Origin: Rhizobium sp. NFR07 | Lineage (GTDB): Bacteria; Pseudomonadota; Alphaproteobacteria; Rhizobiales; Rhizobiaceae | DNA length: 64,000 nt | Reading direction: 5' to 3' | Assembly: GCF_900111905.1 (NCBI RefSeq) | Contig: NZ_FOKM01000002.1 | Coordinates: forward strand, 558,001-622,000 | Part shown: positions 54,887-62,175 of the stretch, piece after piece | How the letters are laid out: the number at the start of each line of letters is the position of its first letter | Numbering within the stretch: position 1 is the first letter of the stretch | Program-made: the position numbers and the translations under genes | Notes under the pieces: generated by a model | Database searches by the model: none | Seen by the model: only the letters and a program-made list of their open reading frames with translations | What the model was told of the DNA's origin: nothing

Positions 54887-54908
54887 GTACTGACCACCTT
54901 CGTGATAC

Positions 54909-54951
54909 AAAAAAACCGGTCGCAAAAGCAGACCGGTTCTGAACCCGGTCT
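54909..54951 (-). terminator. Riboswitch expression platform: overlapping hairpins and terminator
   Basis: On the minus strand, segment A (AGACCGG, plus 54945-54951) can pair with segment B (CCGGTCT, plus 54930-54936). B can instead pair with segment C: GACCGGT at plus 54915-54921, which runs straight into seven T (54909-54915). A:B and B:C are mutually exclusive, giving an antiterminator/terminator choice next to the SAM-II aptamer. Confidence 0.75.
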
Positions 54952-55003
54952 TTTTAGCCACTTGTTTAACGTGGCTGCAAGCCGACCGGCCAAATCACCA
55001 CGG
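54950..55003 (-). ncRNA. SAM-II riboswitch aptamer
   Basis: On the minus strand the element begins CCGTGGTGATTTGG, continues through GGCTTGCAGCCACGTTAAAC and ends AGTGGCTAAAAAG. This matches the SAM-II (metA) consensus: the GTGG/CCAC P1 stem, the GATTTG segment, TTGCAGCC, GTTAAA and the terminal GCTAAA that forms the H-type pseudoknot. SAM-II elements are typical of alphaproteobacterial metA, metX and metZ leaders. Confidence 0.93.
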
Positions 55004-55012
55004 GATAACACT

Positions 55013-55041
55013 GCCTTAATCCCGCTCCGTGCTTGCGTCAA
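55013..55041 (-). promoter_or_regulatory. Promoter for the SAM-II/metZ transcript
   Basis: On the minus strand TTGACG (plus 55036-55041) and TAAGGC (55013-55018) with a 17-bp spacer, ten bases upstream of the aptamer. Confidence 0.6.
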
Positions 55042-55084
55042 CGGTCGCGATTTTGTTTTTGTGTTGCACTTGATATTCGGGACT

Positions 55085-56182
55085 ATGGCGATGGACAGGA
55101 CGACGGGAATTCTGGCGGACCGCGCGATTGCGGCGCTCTTCGATAGCGGACGGCTGAAAACCGAGCGGGAACTGGATAGTGACCAGATCCAGCCGGCAAG
55201 CCTAGACCTGCGCCTCGGTACCAAGGCCTATCGTGTCCGCGCGTCCTTCATGCCGGGTCCGAACAGCCTCGTCTCCGACAAGCTGGACCGGCTGAAATTG
55301 CATGTCGTGGACCTGTCCGAAGGCGCCGTTCTGGAAACCGGTTGCGTCTACATCGTGCCGCTGATGGAGCGCCTCGATCTGCCGGCAGACATGTCGGCCT
55401 CGGCGAACCCGAAGAGCTCGACTGGCCGTCTCGACATCTTCACCCGCGTCATCACCGACTATGCGCAGGAATTCGACAAGATCCCGGCTGGCTATTCCGG
55501 GCCGCTTTATCTTGAGATTTCGCCGCGCACCTTCCCGATCGTCGTGCGCCAGGGCTCCCGCTTGTCGCAGATCCGCTTCCGCATCGGCAATGCGCTGCTG
55601 ACCGAACCGGAACTGTTGAACCTGCACGAGACCGAAACGCTGGTTGCGGCTTCGAAGCCGAATGTCTCCGGCGGCGGTATCGCGCTCTCCATCGATCTGG
55701 CCGGCGACAAGGACGGCCTGATCGGCTATCGCGGCAAGCACCACACCGCCGTCGTCGATGTCGACAAGAAGGCGCAGCACGACATATTCGACTTCTGGGA
55801 GCCTCTCTACAGCCGCGGCCGCAACGAACTGATCCTCGATCCGGACGAGTTCTACATCCTCGTCTCCCGCGAGGCCGTGCATGTGCCGCCGCTCTACGCG
55901 GCCGAGATGACCCCCTTCGATCCGCTGGTTGGTGAATTCCGCGTCCACTATGCCGGCTTCTTCGACCCGGGCTTCGGCCACGAGGCAGCCGGCGGCCGCG
56001 GCAGCCGCGCCGTGCTCGAAGTGCGCAGTCACGAGGTGCCCTTCATCCTCGAAGACGCCCAGATCGTCGGCCGCCTCGTCTACGAGCACATGCTGGAGGC
56101 GCCGGGCGGGCTCTACGGCTCCGGCCTCGGCTCCAACTACCAGGCCCAGGGCCTGAAGCTCTCGAAGCATTTTCGCGGCTAA
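55085..56182 (+). CDS. 2'-deoxycytidine 5'-triphosphate deaminase, long alphaproteobacterial form
   Basis: A 365-residue member of the dUTPase/dCTP deaminase superfamily, about twice the length of E. coli Dcd. It has the family's starting pattern (GILADRAIAALFDSGRL; QIQPASLDLRLGTKAYRV), a central SSTGRLDIFTRVITDY with the SxGR-type catalytic region, and a second, related half (FYILVSREAVHVPPLYAAEM; FRVHYAGFFDPGFG). It should produce dUTP from dCTP for thymidylate synthesis. The start is ATG at 55085 or 55091. It is divergent from metZ. A very long open frame extends upstream through the antisense of metZ and is not coding. Confidence 0.9.
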   Translation: MAMDRTTGILADRAIAALFDSGRLKTERELDSDQIQPASLDLRLGTKAYRVRASFMPGPNSLVSDKLDRLKLHVVDLSEGAVLETGCVYIVPLMERLDLPADMSASANPKSSTGRLDIFTRVITDYAQEFDKIPAGYSGPLYLEISPRTFPIVVRQGSRLSQIRFRIGNALLTEPELLNLHETETLVAASKPNVSGGGIALSIDLAGDKDGLIGYRGKHHTAVVDVDKKAQHDIFDFWEPLYSRGRNELILDPDEFYILVSREAVHVPPLYAAEMTPFDPLVGEFRVHYAGFFDPGFGHEAAGGRGSRAVLEVRSHEVPFILEDAQIVGRLVYEHMLEAPGGLYGSGLGSNYQAQGLKLSKHFRG

Positions 56183-56268
56183 ACCCTGTACGATCGCGGC
56201 CTGCAAGATCAGATGCAGGCGGCGGCCTTGACAGAACCGGGTCGTTGCTGGAAACCTGCTTGGTACAG

Positions 56269-56342
56269 GCGGGTGTAGCTCAATGGTAGAGCAGCAGCTT
56301 CCCAAGCTGAATACGAGGGTTCGATTCCCTTCACCCGCTCCA
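56269..56342 (+). tRNA. tRNA-Gly (anticodon CCC)
   Basis: A 74-nt cloverleaf with encoded CCA. The acceptor stem is GCGGGTG/CACCCGC, the anticodon loop is TTCCCAA and the T arm is TTCGATT. It closely resembles E. coli tRNA-Gly(CCC). A TTGACA -35 element lies at 56228-56233, but no clear -10 is seen. Confidence 0.97.
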
Positions 56343-56398
56343 GCTATCCGTACAGACTGATACTAGAGTGCTGCTGACGGTCATACCGTCGAGCGGGA

Positions 56399-56430
56399 AC
56401 TCCTTCGCGAACCATCCGCCGCGAAGGAGT
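56399..56430. terminator. Hairpin between tRNA-Gly and the isomerase-like gene
   Basis: ACTCCTTCGCG (56399-56409) pairs perfectly with CGCGAAGGAGT (56420-56430), 11 bp, loop 10. Neither side has a good T run. It may end both the tRNA transcript and the leftward operon. Confidence 0.55.
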
Positions 56431-56445
56431 GCTTGTCTTGCAGCA

Positions 56446-57360
56446 TTATTCGGCGGCGATCGCCGTCTTGCCGGCATTGAGAGCCATCAGATTTTTGGCG
56501 CGCTCAAGGCTTGCCGGCTGCTCTGCGTGGTAGCGGCGGCCGATTTCCATCATCAGGACCGTGTCCGGCAGGAAGGTCAGTTCGGAAAAGATGTCTTCCC
56601 AGTCGATATCGCCCCAGCCGAGCGGCATATGCAGGTCACCGATGCCGAGGGCTGTGTTTTCCTGCGGGTGATAGGCCTTGTAGAAGGCCTGCGGGCGGCC
56701 GAACGAGTCATGCACATGAAGGTGTCCGGCAACCGGCGCCATGGCGCGCAGCTCGTCGCGGAAGTTCAGGCCGCGATAGGTGCTTTCGATATAGGCGTGG
56801 CTGAAATCGATCAGCGCCACGAGATTGGGATGGTTGACCGCCTTCACCGTCTCGGCGACCTGGGTCGGCGTTTGGCGATACTGGCCGGGTTCGGTGGAGA
56901 AGATGTTCTCGAAGGCGATGCGCACGCCATAGGGCTTGCAGACTTCGGCAAGCTCGAACAGGGCCTCGCGCTCCCTGGCGTCGGCCTGCGCCCGCTCGTC
57001 GATCTGTTCGGCGCGCAGGTTGCCGCCGTGCTGCACGAGAATACGTGCGCCGATCCGGTCGCAGATCTGCGCCAGCGCCTTGGCGGCGTCGATCTGGTAG
57101 CGGCAGGTCGTCGGGTCCATGAAATTGGAGGAAACGAGACCGTGCACGGTGTAGCGGAAATTAAACTGCTTGGTCAGGGCGACGAGGCGCGAAACGCGTT
57201 CCTCGATGATCCTGCCGCCGGCGATCAGGTCGAGGCTCGTCAGGCCGAGTTCGACCGTGTCGACGCCGATATCGGCCAGCACGCGCAGTTCCTGCTCGAG
57301 GCTGGCGATTTCCCCGTCTTCCGAACCGGCATTGAAGCCGGTGGCGATGATATTACCCAT
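56446..57360 (-). CDS. Sugar phosphate isomerase/epimerase-like TIM-barrel protein
   Basis: A 304-residue xylose-isomerase-like TIM-barrel protein (AP endonuclease 2 fold). Characteristic positions are the N-terminal DTVELGLTSLD, VQHGGN, a metal-binding ENIFSTEPGQYRQT glutamate, LIDFSHAYIES with Asp and His, HLHVHDSFG and the final MMEIGRR glutamate. These give the usual E-D-H-E metal set. ATG at 57360 has GGGAGAG upstream. It is the last gene of the ABC importer / phosphodiesterase operon, 16 bp after the phosphodiesterase, so it probably acts on the imported sugar or sugar phosphate (inference). Confidence 0.85.
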   Translation of the reverse strand: MGNIIATGFNAGSEDGEIASLEQELRVLADIGVDTVELGLTSLDLIAGGRIIEERVSRLVALTKQFNFRYTVHGLVSSNFMDPTTCRYQIDAAKALAQICDRIGARILVQHGGNLRAEQIDERAQADAREREALFELAEVCKPYGVRIAFENIFSTEPGQYRQTPTQVAETVKAVNHPNLVALIDFSHAYIESTYRGLNFRDELRAMAPVAGHLHVHDSFGRPQAFYKAYHPQENTALGIGDLHMPLGWGDIDWEDIFSELTFLPDTVLMMEIGRRYHAEQPASLERAKNLMALNAGKTAIAAE

Positions 57361-57376
57361 TGTCTGTCTCTCCCTG

Positions 57377-58141
57377 TCAGGCCGGTTCACGGTGCGATTG
57401 AATGTTGTGGCGCAGTTTCAGTGCGAGGTCCGGGCTGTCGGAGGTCAGGTGGCCGATGCCGCGCTCCAGCCAGGGCAGCATCAGTGCCTCCTCGTTCAGT
57501 GTCCAGACGCAAAGCCGCTCCAGCGGCAGTTTTGCGGTGATCAGATCCCACTCGGCGGCCATCAGTTCGTGATGGATGGCAACGATCGCTGCGAGACCCT
57601 CGACATTGTCCAGGAAGGTCTCAAGGCCGCCCTGCTTCGCTGCCCATTCGGCATTGACCGAGACGAGGCGGGCAATGTTTGGCGCGACGCGGCGGCATTC
57701 TTCCAGCACGGTCACGTCGAAGGAGGTCAGGTGGCAGCGGTCGGCCAAGCCGAAGCGCTCGATCTCGGCGACGACCTTTTCGGTGATGCCCGGATAGGGC
57801 TGCTTCGCCGCATCCGATTTGATCTCGACATGCAGTTGCTTGCCGTCCTTTTCGGCCAATACGGCCAGCACATCGGCAAGCGTCGGCACGGTGTCGGCCG
57901 TGCCTTCCAGATGCGTTTCGCCGCGCATGTCAGGCGTCAGTACACGCACTTCGCCGGTCTTGTCCGTCGTGCGGTCCAGCGTCGCATCGTGGATGACGAT
58001 GAGCTCGCCGGCATCGGTGAGGTGCACGTCGAATTCCACCGCGTCGACGTCCAGCGCCAGCACGTTGCGGAAACCGGTCAGCGAGTTTTCCGGCCAGATG
58101 TTGCGGGCGCCGCGATGGCCGGTGATCTTTGTCTTCGTCAT
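57377..58141 (-). CDS. Glycerophosphodiester phosphodiesterase family enzyme
   Basis: A 254-residue TIM-barrel phosphodiesterase. The N-terminal catalytic motif is GHRGARNIWPENSLTGF (His, Arg, Glu), followed by the metal-binding EFDVHLTDAGELIVIHDATLDRTT. VEIKSDA and the C-terminal VWTLNEE are typical, as is the HLTSD end. There is no signal peptide, so it acts on substrate taken up into the cytoplasm. It follows the ABC permease gene by 29 bp. In agrocinopine systems a related enzyme (AccF) cleaves the imported sugar phosphodiester (family knowledge). Confidence 0.93.
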   Translation of the reverse strand: MTKTKITGHRGARNIWPENSLTGFRNVLALDVDAVEFDVHLTDAGELIVIHDATLDRTTDKTGEVRVLTPDMRGETHLEGTADTVPTLADVLAVLAEKDGKQLHVEIKSDAAKQPYPGITEKVVAEIERFGLADRCHLTSFDVTVLEECRRVAPNIARLVSVNAEWAAKQGGLETFLDNVEGLAAIVAIHHELMAAEWDLITAKLPLERLCVWTLNEEALMLPWLERGIGHLTSDSPDLALKLRHNIQSHREPA

Positions 58142-58170
58142 GCGAAATATCCTCAGGGAATGAAGAGAGA

Positions 58171-59052
58171 TTATCGAAGGGTGGGGTCGAGCTTGTCGCG
58201 CAGCCAGTCGCCGACGAGCGAGATGGAAAGCGTCGTCATCATGATCACGAAGGCGGGCGCCAGCATGATCCACGGTGCGCGCGTCAGGTATTCGCGGCCG
58301 AAGCCCACCATGTTGCCGAGGCTGGTTTCCGGCGGCTGCACGCCGAGACCGAGGAAGGAGAGCCCGCTTTCCATCAGGATGATTTCCGGGAAGGTAAGCG
58401 TCATCGACACGATCAGCGTCGAGGCGACGTTGGGCAGGATATGCTTCATGTAGACGCGCATCGGTGTTGCACCGAGCTGCACCACGGCCGAGGCATAGCC
58501 TTGTGCGCTTGCCGAGATGGCGAGACCGCGGGCGATACGGGCGTAACGTTCCCAACCATAGAAACCCATCAGGCCGATCAGCAGCGGCATGGACGAGCCG
58601 AAGAAGGCGAGAACCGCCAGTGACATGATGAGGAAGGGGAGTGCGGCCTGGAAATCGGCCAGAACGAGCACGAAATGCTCGACAGCGCCGCGGAATTTTG
58701 CCGCCGCAAAGCCGAGTGCCGTGCCGAAGACGGCGGAGATGATCGTCGCGCCGAAGGCGATCGCCAGCGACACGCGGATCGACTGGATGAGACGCGAAAG
58801 CACGTCACGGCCGAGTTCGTCGGTGCCGAGCAGATGCAACGGATGGCCCGGCATCGACAGGCGGGCGCGAAGATCCATGGCTGTGATGCCATAGGGCCGG
58901 ATCAGGTCGGCGAAGAAGGCGACGAACACCATGGCGGCGAGCCAGAAGATGCCGAGGCCGACGGAGAAGGGCACTTTGCGCACCTGCTTGATGAAGCGGG
59001 TGAAGAGCGGAAGTTCGGGTGATTGCGGGCGGGTGGCGTCTACGATGGTCAT
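58171..59052 (-). CDS. ABC transporter permease (DppC/OppC type)
   Basis: A 293-residue inner-membrane permease with six membrane spans. The OppC-type N-terminal domain precedes PLHLLGTDELGRDVLSRLI, the signature of DppC-like proteins, and the ATPase-docking EAA loop is at about 190 (AISASAQGYASAVVQLGATPMRV). ATG at 59052 follows GGAGGAGG. It pairs with the DppB-type permease 14 bp upstream. Confidence 0.94.
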   Translation of the reverse strand: MTIVDATRPQSPELPLFTRFIKQVRKVPFSVGLGIFWLAAMVFVAFFADLIRPYGITAMDLRARLSMPGHPLHLLGTDELGRDVLSRLIQSIRVSLAIAFGATIISAVFGTALGFAAAKFRGAVEHFVLVLADFQAALPFLIMSLAVLAFFGSSMPLLIGLMGFYGWERYARIARGLAISASAQGYASAVVQLGATPMRVYMKHILPNVASTLIVSMTLTFPEIILMESGLSFLGLGVQPPETSLGNMVGFGREYLTRAPWIMLAPAFVIMMTTLSISLVGDWLRDKLDPTLR

Positions 59053-59066
59053 GGTCGTCCTCCTCC

Positions 59067-59993
59067 TTAGTGAGCGCTCTGGGCGCGAAGCCGGGGATCG
59101 AGCCAGCCGTAGAGCAGGTCGACGATCAGGTTGGAGACGACCATGGTGGCGGCGATCATCAGCAGGATGCACTGGACGACCGCGAGGTCGCGGTTGGTGA
59201 CGGAGACCACCAGCAGGCGGCCGATGCCCGGCCAGGAGAAGATCGATTCCACCACCACGGCGCCGGCAATCAGCGAACCGACCATGAAGCCGACGATGGT
59301 GACGATCGGCACGGCGGCGTTCGGCAGCGCATGGCGCCAGACGACGTCCTGCCACGGCATGCCCTTGGCCGACGCCGTGCGGATATAGGGCTGGCCCATC
59401 ACCTCGATCATCGCGCTACGCGAAAAACGGGCGAGGATGCCGATGCCGCCGATGCTCATCGTCAGCGTCGGCAGGATGCCGTGCTGCCAGGTATCCTGCC
59501 CGCCGGAGGGTAAGAGGCCGAGCGTGATCGAGAAGATCAGCACGAGCAGCAGGCCCATGACGAAGGAAGGGATGGTGAAGCCGAAGATGGCGGCGAGGAT
59601 CACGCCGCGATCGACCGCGCTCTGGCGGTGCAGGGCGGCATAGACGCCGGCCGGAATACCGATCACGACCTTGAGGAACAGCGCCGGAATGGTCAGCTGA
59701 AGGGTCGCCGGTATGCGGTCGATGACGAGCTGCATGGCCGACGCCTTGTCGCGCATCGAGACGCCGAAATCGCCGGTGAAGATCGCCTTGATATAGGCGA
59801 GATACTGGATCCACAGCGGCTGGTCGAGGCCCCAGGCCTTGCGGAAGGCATCGACGGATTCCTGCGGCACGTCGGGGCCGAGCATGACCTGGGCCGGATC
59901 GCCCGACATGCGCAGCACGACGAAGGCGAAGGTCAGCACCGCGAGAATGGTGATCAGCGCGCGCAGGAGGCGGATGGAAACGAAACGAAGCAT
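59067..59993 (-). CDS. ABC transporter permease (DppB/OppB type)
   Basis: A 308-residue inner-membrane permease. RLLRALITILAVLTFAFVVLR at the start, the GDPAQVMLGP loop, LDQPLWIQYLAYIKAIFTGDFG and the EAA loop (VMGQPYIRTASAKGMPWQDVV) identify it as a DppB-type subunit. It is encoded 14 bp after the second ATPase gene and belongs to the same operon. Confidence 0.94.
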   Translation of the reverse strand: MLRFVSIRLLRALITILAVLTFAFVVLRMSGDPAQVMLGPDVPQESVDAFRKAWGLDQPLWIQYLAYIKAIFTGDFGVSMRDKASAMQLVIDRIPATLQLTIPALFLKVVIGIPAGVYAALHRQSAVDRGVILAAIFGFTIPSFVMGLLLVLIFSITLGLLPSGGQDTWQHGILPTLTMSIGGIGILARFSRSAMIEVMGQPYIRTASAKGMPWQDVVWRHALPNAAVPIVTIVGFMVGSLIAGAVVVESIFSWPGIGRLLVVSVTNRDLAVVQCILLMIAATMVVSNLIVDLLYGWLDPRLRAQSAH

Positions 59994-60007
59994 CTTCTGG
60001 GCGCTCC

Positions 60008-60994
60008 TTATGCTGCGACGGGCTGGTCGACGCCGGCCACCATGTGGCAGGCGGCGGTGCGGCCATCCGCGACCTGGCGAAGCGGCGGCACGCTGCTGCG
60101 GCAGATATCGGCCGCCAGCGGGCAGCGTGGATGGAAGGCGCAGCCGGACGGGCGGTTGGCCGGGTTCGGCGGCTCGCCCTGCAGGATGACGCGGCCCTTG
60201 AGCGGCTTGCCCGGCACCGGCACGCTGGAAACCAGCGCCTTGGTATAGGGATGCAGCGGCGAGGCGAAGATCACGTCGGAGGACGCTTCCTCGACGATGC
60301 GGCCGAGATACATCACCGCCACCCGGTCGGCGATGTTGCGCACCACCTTCAGGTCGTGGCTGATGAACACCATGGCGATACGGTTATTCTCTTGCAGGTC
60401 GCGCAGCATGTTGACGACCTGCGCCTGGATAGACACGTCGAGCGCCGAGACCGGTTCGTCGCAGACGAGCAGTTTCGGTCGCGCGGCAAGGGCACGGGCG
60501 ATGACTGCACGCTGGCGCTGGCCGCCGGAAAGCTCGTGGGGATAACGATCGGCCTGATCGGGACGCAGGCCGACAGCGGCCATCAGTTCGGCCACGCGGG
60601 TGGCGCGATGTTCCTTCGGCACCAGCTTGTGGATCGCAAGCGGCTCGGCGATCTGTTCGGCGATCGTCAGGCGACGGTCGAGTGCTGCCAGCGGGTCCTG
60701 GTAGACGAGCTGCATTCTGGCCCTGAGCGCCCGCCATTCCGGCGTACCGAGCTTCGGCATCGGTTGGCCTTCGAAAAAGGTCTCACCTTCCTGCGGCGGA
60801 TCGATGCCGAGCAGCATGCGCCCGAGCGTCGACTTGCCGGATCCGGATTCGCCGACGATGCCGAGCGTCTCGCCCGGCATGACGGTCAGGTTGATCCCGT
60901 CGACTGCCCGCACCGGCGTCACCTTGCCGAACATGCCCTGGCGCGTCTCGTAAGTCCTTACCAGCTCTTTCGCTTCGATCAGGGGAGCGGTCAC
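60008..60994 (-). CDS. ABC transporter ATPase (DppF/OppF type)
   Basis: A 328-residue ATPase of the oligopeptide/nickel/opine importer group. Walker A GESGSGKSTLGRML, signature LSGGQRQRAVIARAL, Walker B LLVCDEPVSALDVS and the C-terminal oligopeptide-type domain with a CAFHPRCPLAADIC cysteine cluster (an iron-sulfur-type motif in this group) are visible. Start: GTG at 60994 overlaps the preceding stop by four bases (GTGA) and has GGAG upstream; ATG at 61015 would give a 25-base overlap. Confidence 0.93.
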   Translation of the reverse strand: MTAPLIEAKELVRTYETRQGMFGKVTPVRAVDGINLTVMPGETLGIVGESGSGKSTLGRMLLGIDPPQEGETFFEGQPMPKLGTPEWRALRARMQLVYQDPLAALDRRLTIAEQIAEPLAIHKLVPKEHRATRVAELMAAVGLRPDQADRYPHELSGGQRQRAVIARALAARPKLLVCDEPVSALDVSIQAQVVNMLRDLQENNRIAMVFISHDLKVVRNIADRVAVMYLGRIVEEASSDVIFASPLHPYTKALVSSVPVPGKPLKGRVILQGEPPNPANRPSGCAFHPRCPLAADICRSSVPPLRQVADGRTAACHMVAGVDQPVAA

Positions 60995-62001
60995 GATGCG
61001 GTCTCCAATAAGCATGTCTCGGTCTGACGGGTCTCATCGGATGAATTCAGGCCCACCGGGTGGAAGCAGGACAGAAGCCGGCCGTCGCCCATCGACAAAA
61101 GCTCCGGCCGGCGGGTGCGACAGTCGACGGCGGCATGCGAACAGCGGGGCGAAAAGGCGCACCCTTCCGGCAGATGGCGCGGATTGGGCACCGTGCCGGG
61201 AATGGGGATCAGCCGCTCACGCGGGCCATCGAGCCGTGGAATGGCGTCGAACAGGCCGCGCGTATAGGGATGCTGCGGATTGTCGAACAGCGCCTCGATC
61301 GTACCCTGCTCGACGATGCGGCCGGCATACATGACGCAGGCGCGTTCGCAGACCTGGGAAACGGCGCCGAGATCATGGCTGATGAAGATCGTCGCCATGC
61401 CGGTCTCGGCGCGAAGTTCGATCAAGAGGTCGAGGATCTGTGCCTGGATCGTCGCGTCGAGCGCCGTCGTCGGCTCGTCGGCGACCAGCAGATCGGGCTC
61501 GCCGGCAAGCGCCATCGCGATCATCAGGCGCTGGCACTGGCCACCGGAAAATTCATGCGGGAAGAGGTCGAAGCGACGGCGAGCGTCGGGAATGCCGACC
61601 ATGTCGAGCAGCCTGAGCGCCTCGGCTTTCGCCGCCGCGCCGAGAAGGCCGCGATGGATGGCGAGCGCCTCGGTGATTTGCCGGCCGATCCGCAGGACGG
61701 GATTGAGCGAGCTCGATGGATCCTGGAAGATCATCGCGATACGCTTGCCGCGCACGCCTTCGAGAACCGTCCGGGCTTGCCCAAGGATTTCCTGGCCGTC
61801 GACGCGCACGGATCCGGAGATCGTCGCCTTGCCGGGCAGGAGGCCGAGTGCGGCAAGCCATGTCACGGATTTTCCGCAGCCGGATTCGCCGACAAGGCCG
61901 ATCGCCTCGCCTCGGGCCACGTCGAGATCGATGCCGTGCAGGACCTTGACACCGTCGAAAGCGACCTTGAGATCGCGCAGTTCCACGAGATTGGAAGCCA
62001 T
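60991..62001 (-). CDS. ABC transporter ATPase (DppD/OppD type)
   Basis: A 336-residue partner ATPase. Walker A is GESGCGKSVTWLA, the Q loop IFQDPSSSLNP, the signature FSGGQCQRLMIAMAL (with Cys in place of the usual residue) and Walker B LLVADEPTTALDATI. The C-terminal domain again carries CAFSPRCSHAAVDC. ATG at 62001 lies 17 bp downstream of a 110-bp intergenic repeat that separates it from the binding-protein gene. Confidence 0.93.
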   Translation of the reverse strand: MASNLVELRDLKVAFDGVKVLHGIDLDVARGEAIGLVGESGCGKSVTWLAALGLLPGKATISGSVRVDGQEILGQARTVLEGVRGKRIAMIFQDPSSSLNPVLRIGRQITEALAIHRGLLGAAAKAEALRLLDMVGIPDARRRFDLFPHEFSGGQCQRLMIAMALAGEPDLLVADEPTTALDATIQAQILDLLIELRAETGMATIFISHDLGAVSQVCERACVMYAGRIVEQGTIEALFDNPQHPYTRGLFDAIPRLDGPRERLIPIPGTVPNPRHLPEGCAFSPRCSHAAVDCRTRRPELLSMGDGRLLSCFHPVGLNSSDETRQTETCLLETAS

Positions 62002-62017
62002 CGGAGCTCATCTCCAT

Positions 62018-62127
62018 TTCTAGAGCAGTTCCAGCAAAAGTGCGAAGCGGTTTTGCGTCCGGAACTGCGTCAAATCAACGAGATAGAGTGGGTTCGCGAT
62101 TCGGAGAAAAGCGGAACTACTCTAGAA
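62018..62127. repeat. Rhizobial intergenic palindromic repeat inside the ABC operon
   Basis: A 110-bp element bounded by 15-base inverted termini: TTCTAGAGCAGTTCC at 62018-62032 and GGAACTACTCTAGAA at 62113-62127, 14 of 15 paired. Inside, CAAAA(N11)TTTTG forms a smaller hairpin. Elements with an AGAGCA...TTCC edge and a GCGGTTTT core are abundant in Rhizobiaceae intergenic regions. It sits between the binding-protein gene and its ATPase gene. Confidence 0.7.
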
Positions 62128-62135
62128 TAGAAGAC

Positions 62136-62159
62136 GCCGGCCGCTTGGGGGCGGCCGGC
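62136..62159 (-). terminator. Hairpin after the binding-protein gene
   Basis: GCCGGCCGC (62136-62144) pairs with GCGGCCGGC (62151-62159) with a 6-base loop; read leftward it leads into GTCTTCTATT. A partial terminator here would raise binding-protein output over the other importer parts. Confidence 0.65.
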
Positions 62160-62175
62160 GCGGGATCGAACGTGC

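Noticed and set aside
53693..55084. Upstream extension of the dCTP deaminase frame
   Set aside because: It is antisense to metZ and the riboswitch; the real protein begins at 55085 with a family-like N-terminus.
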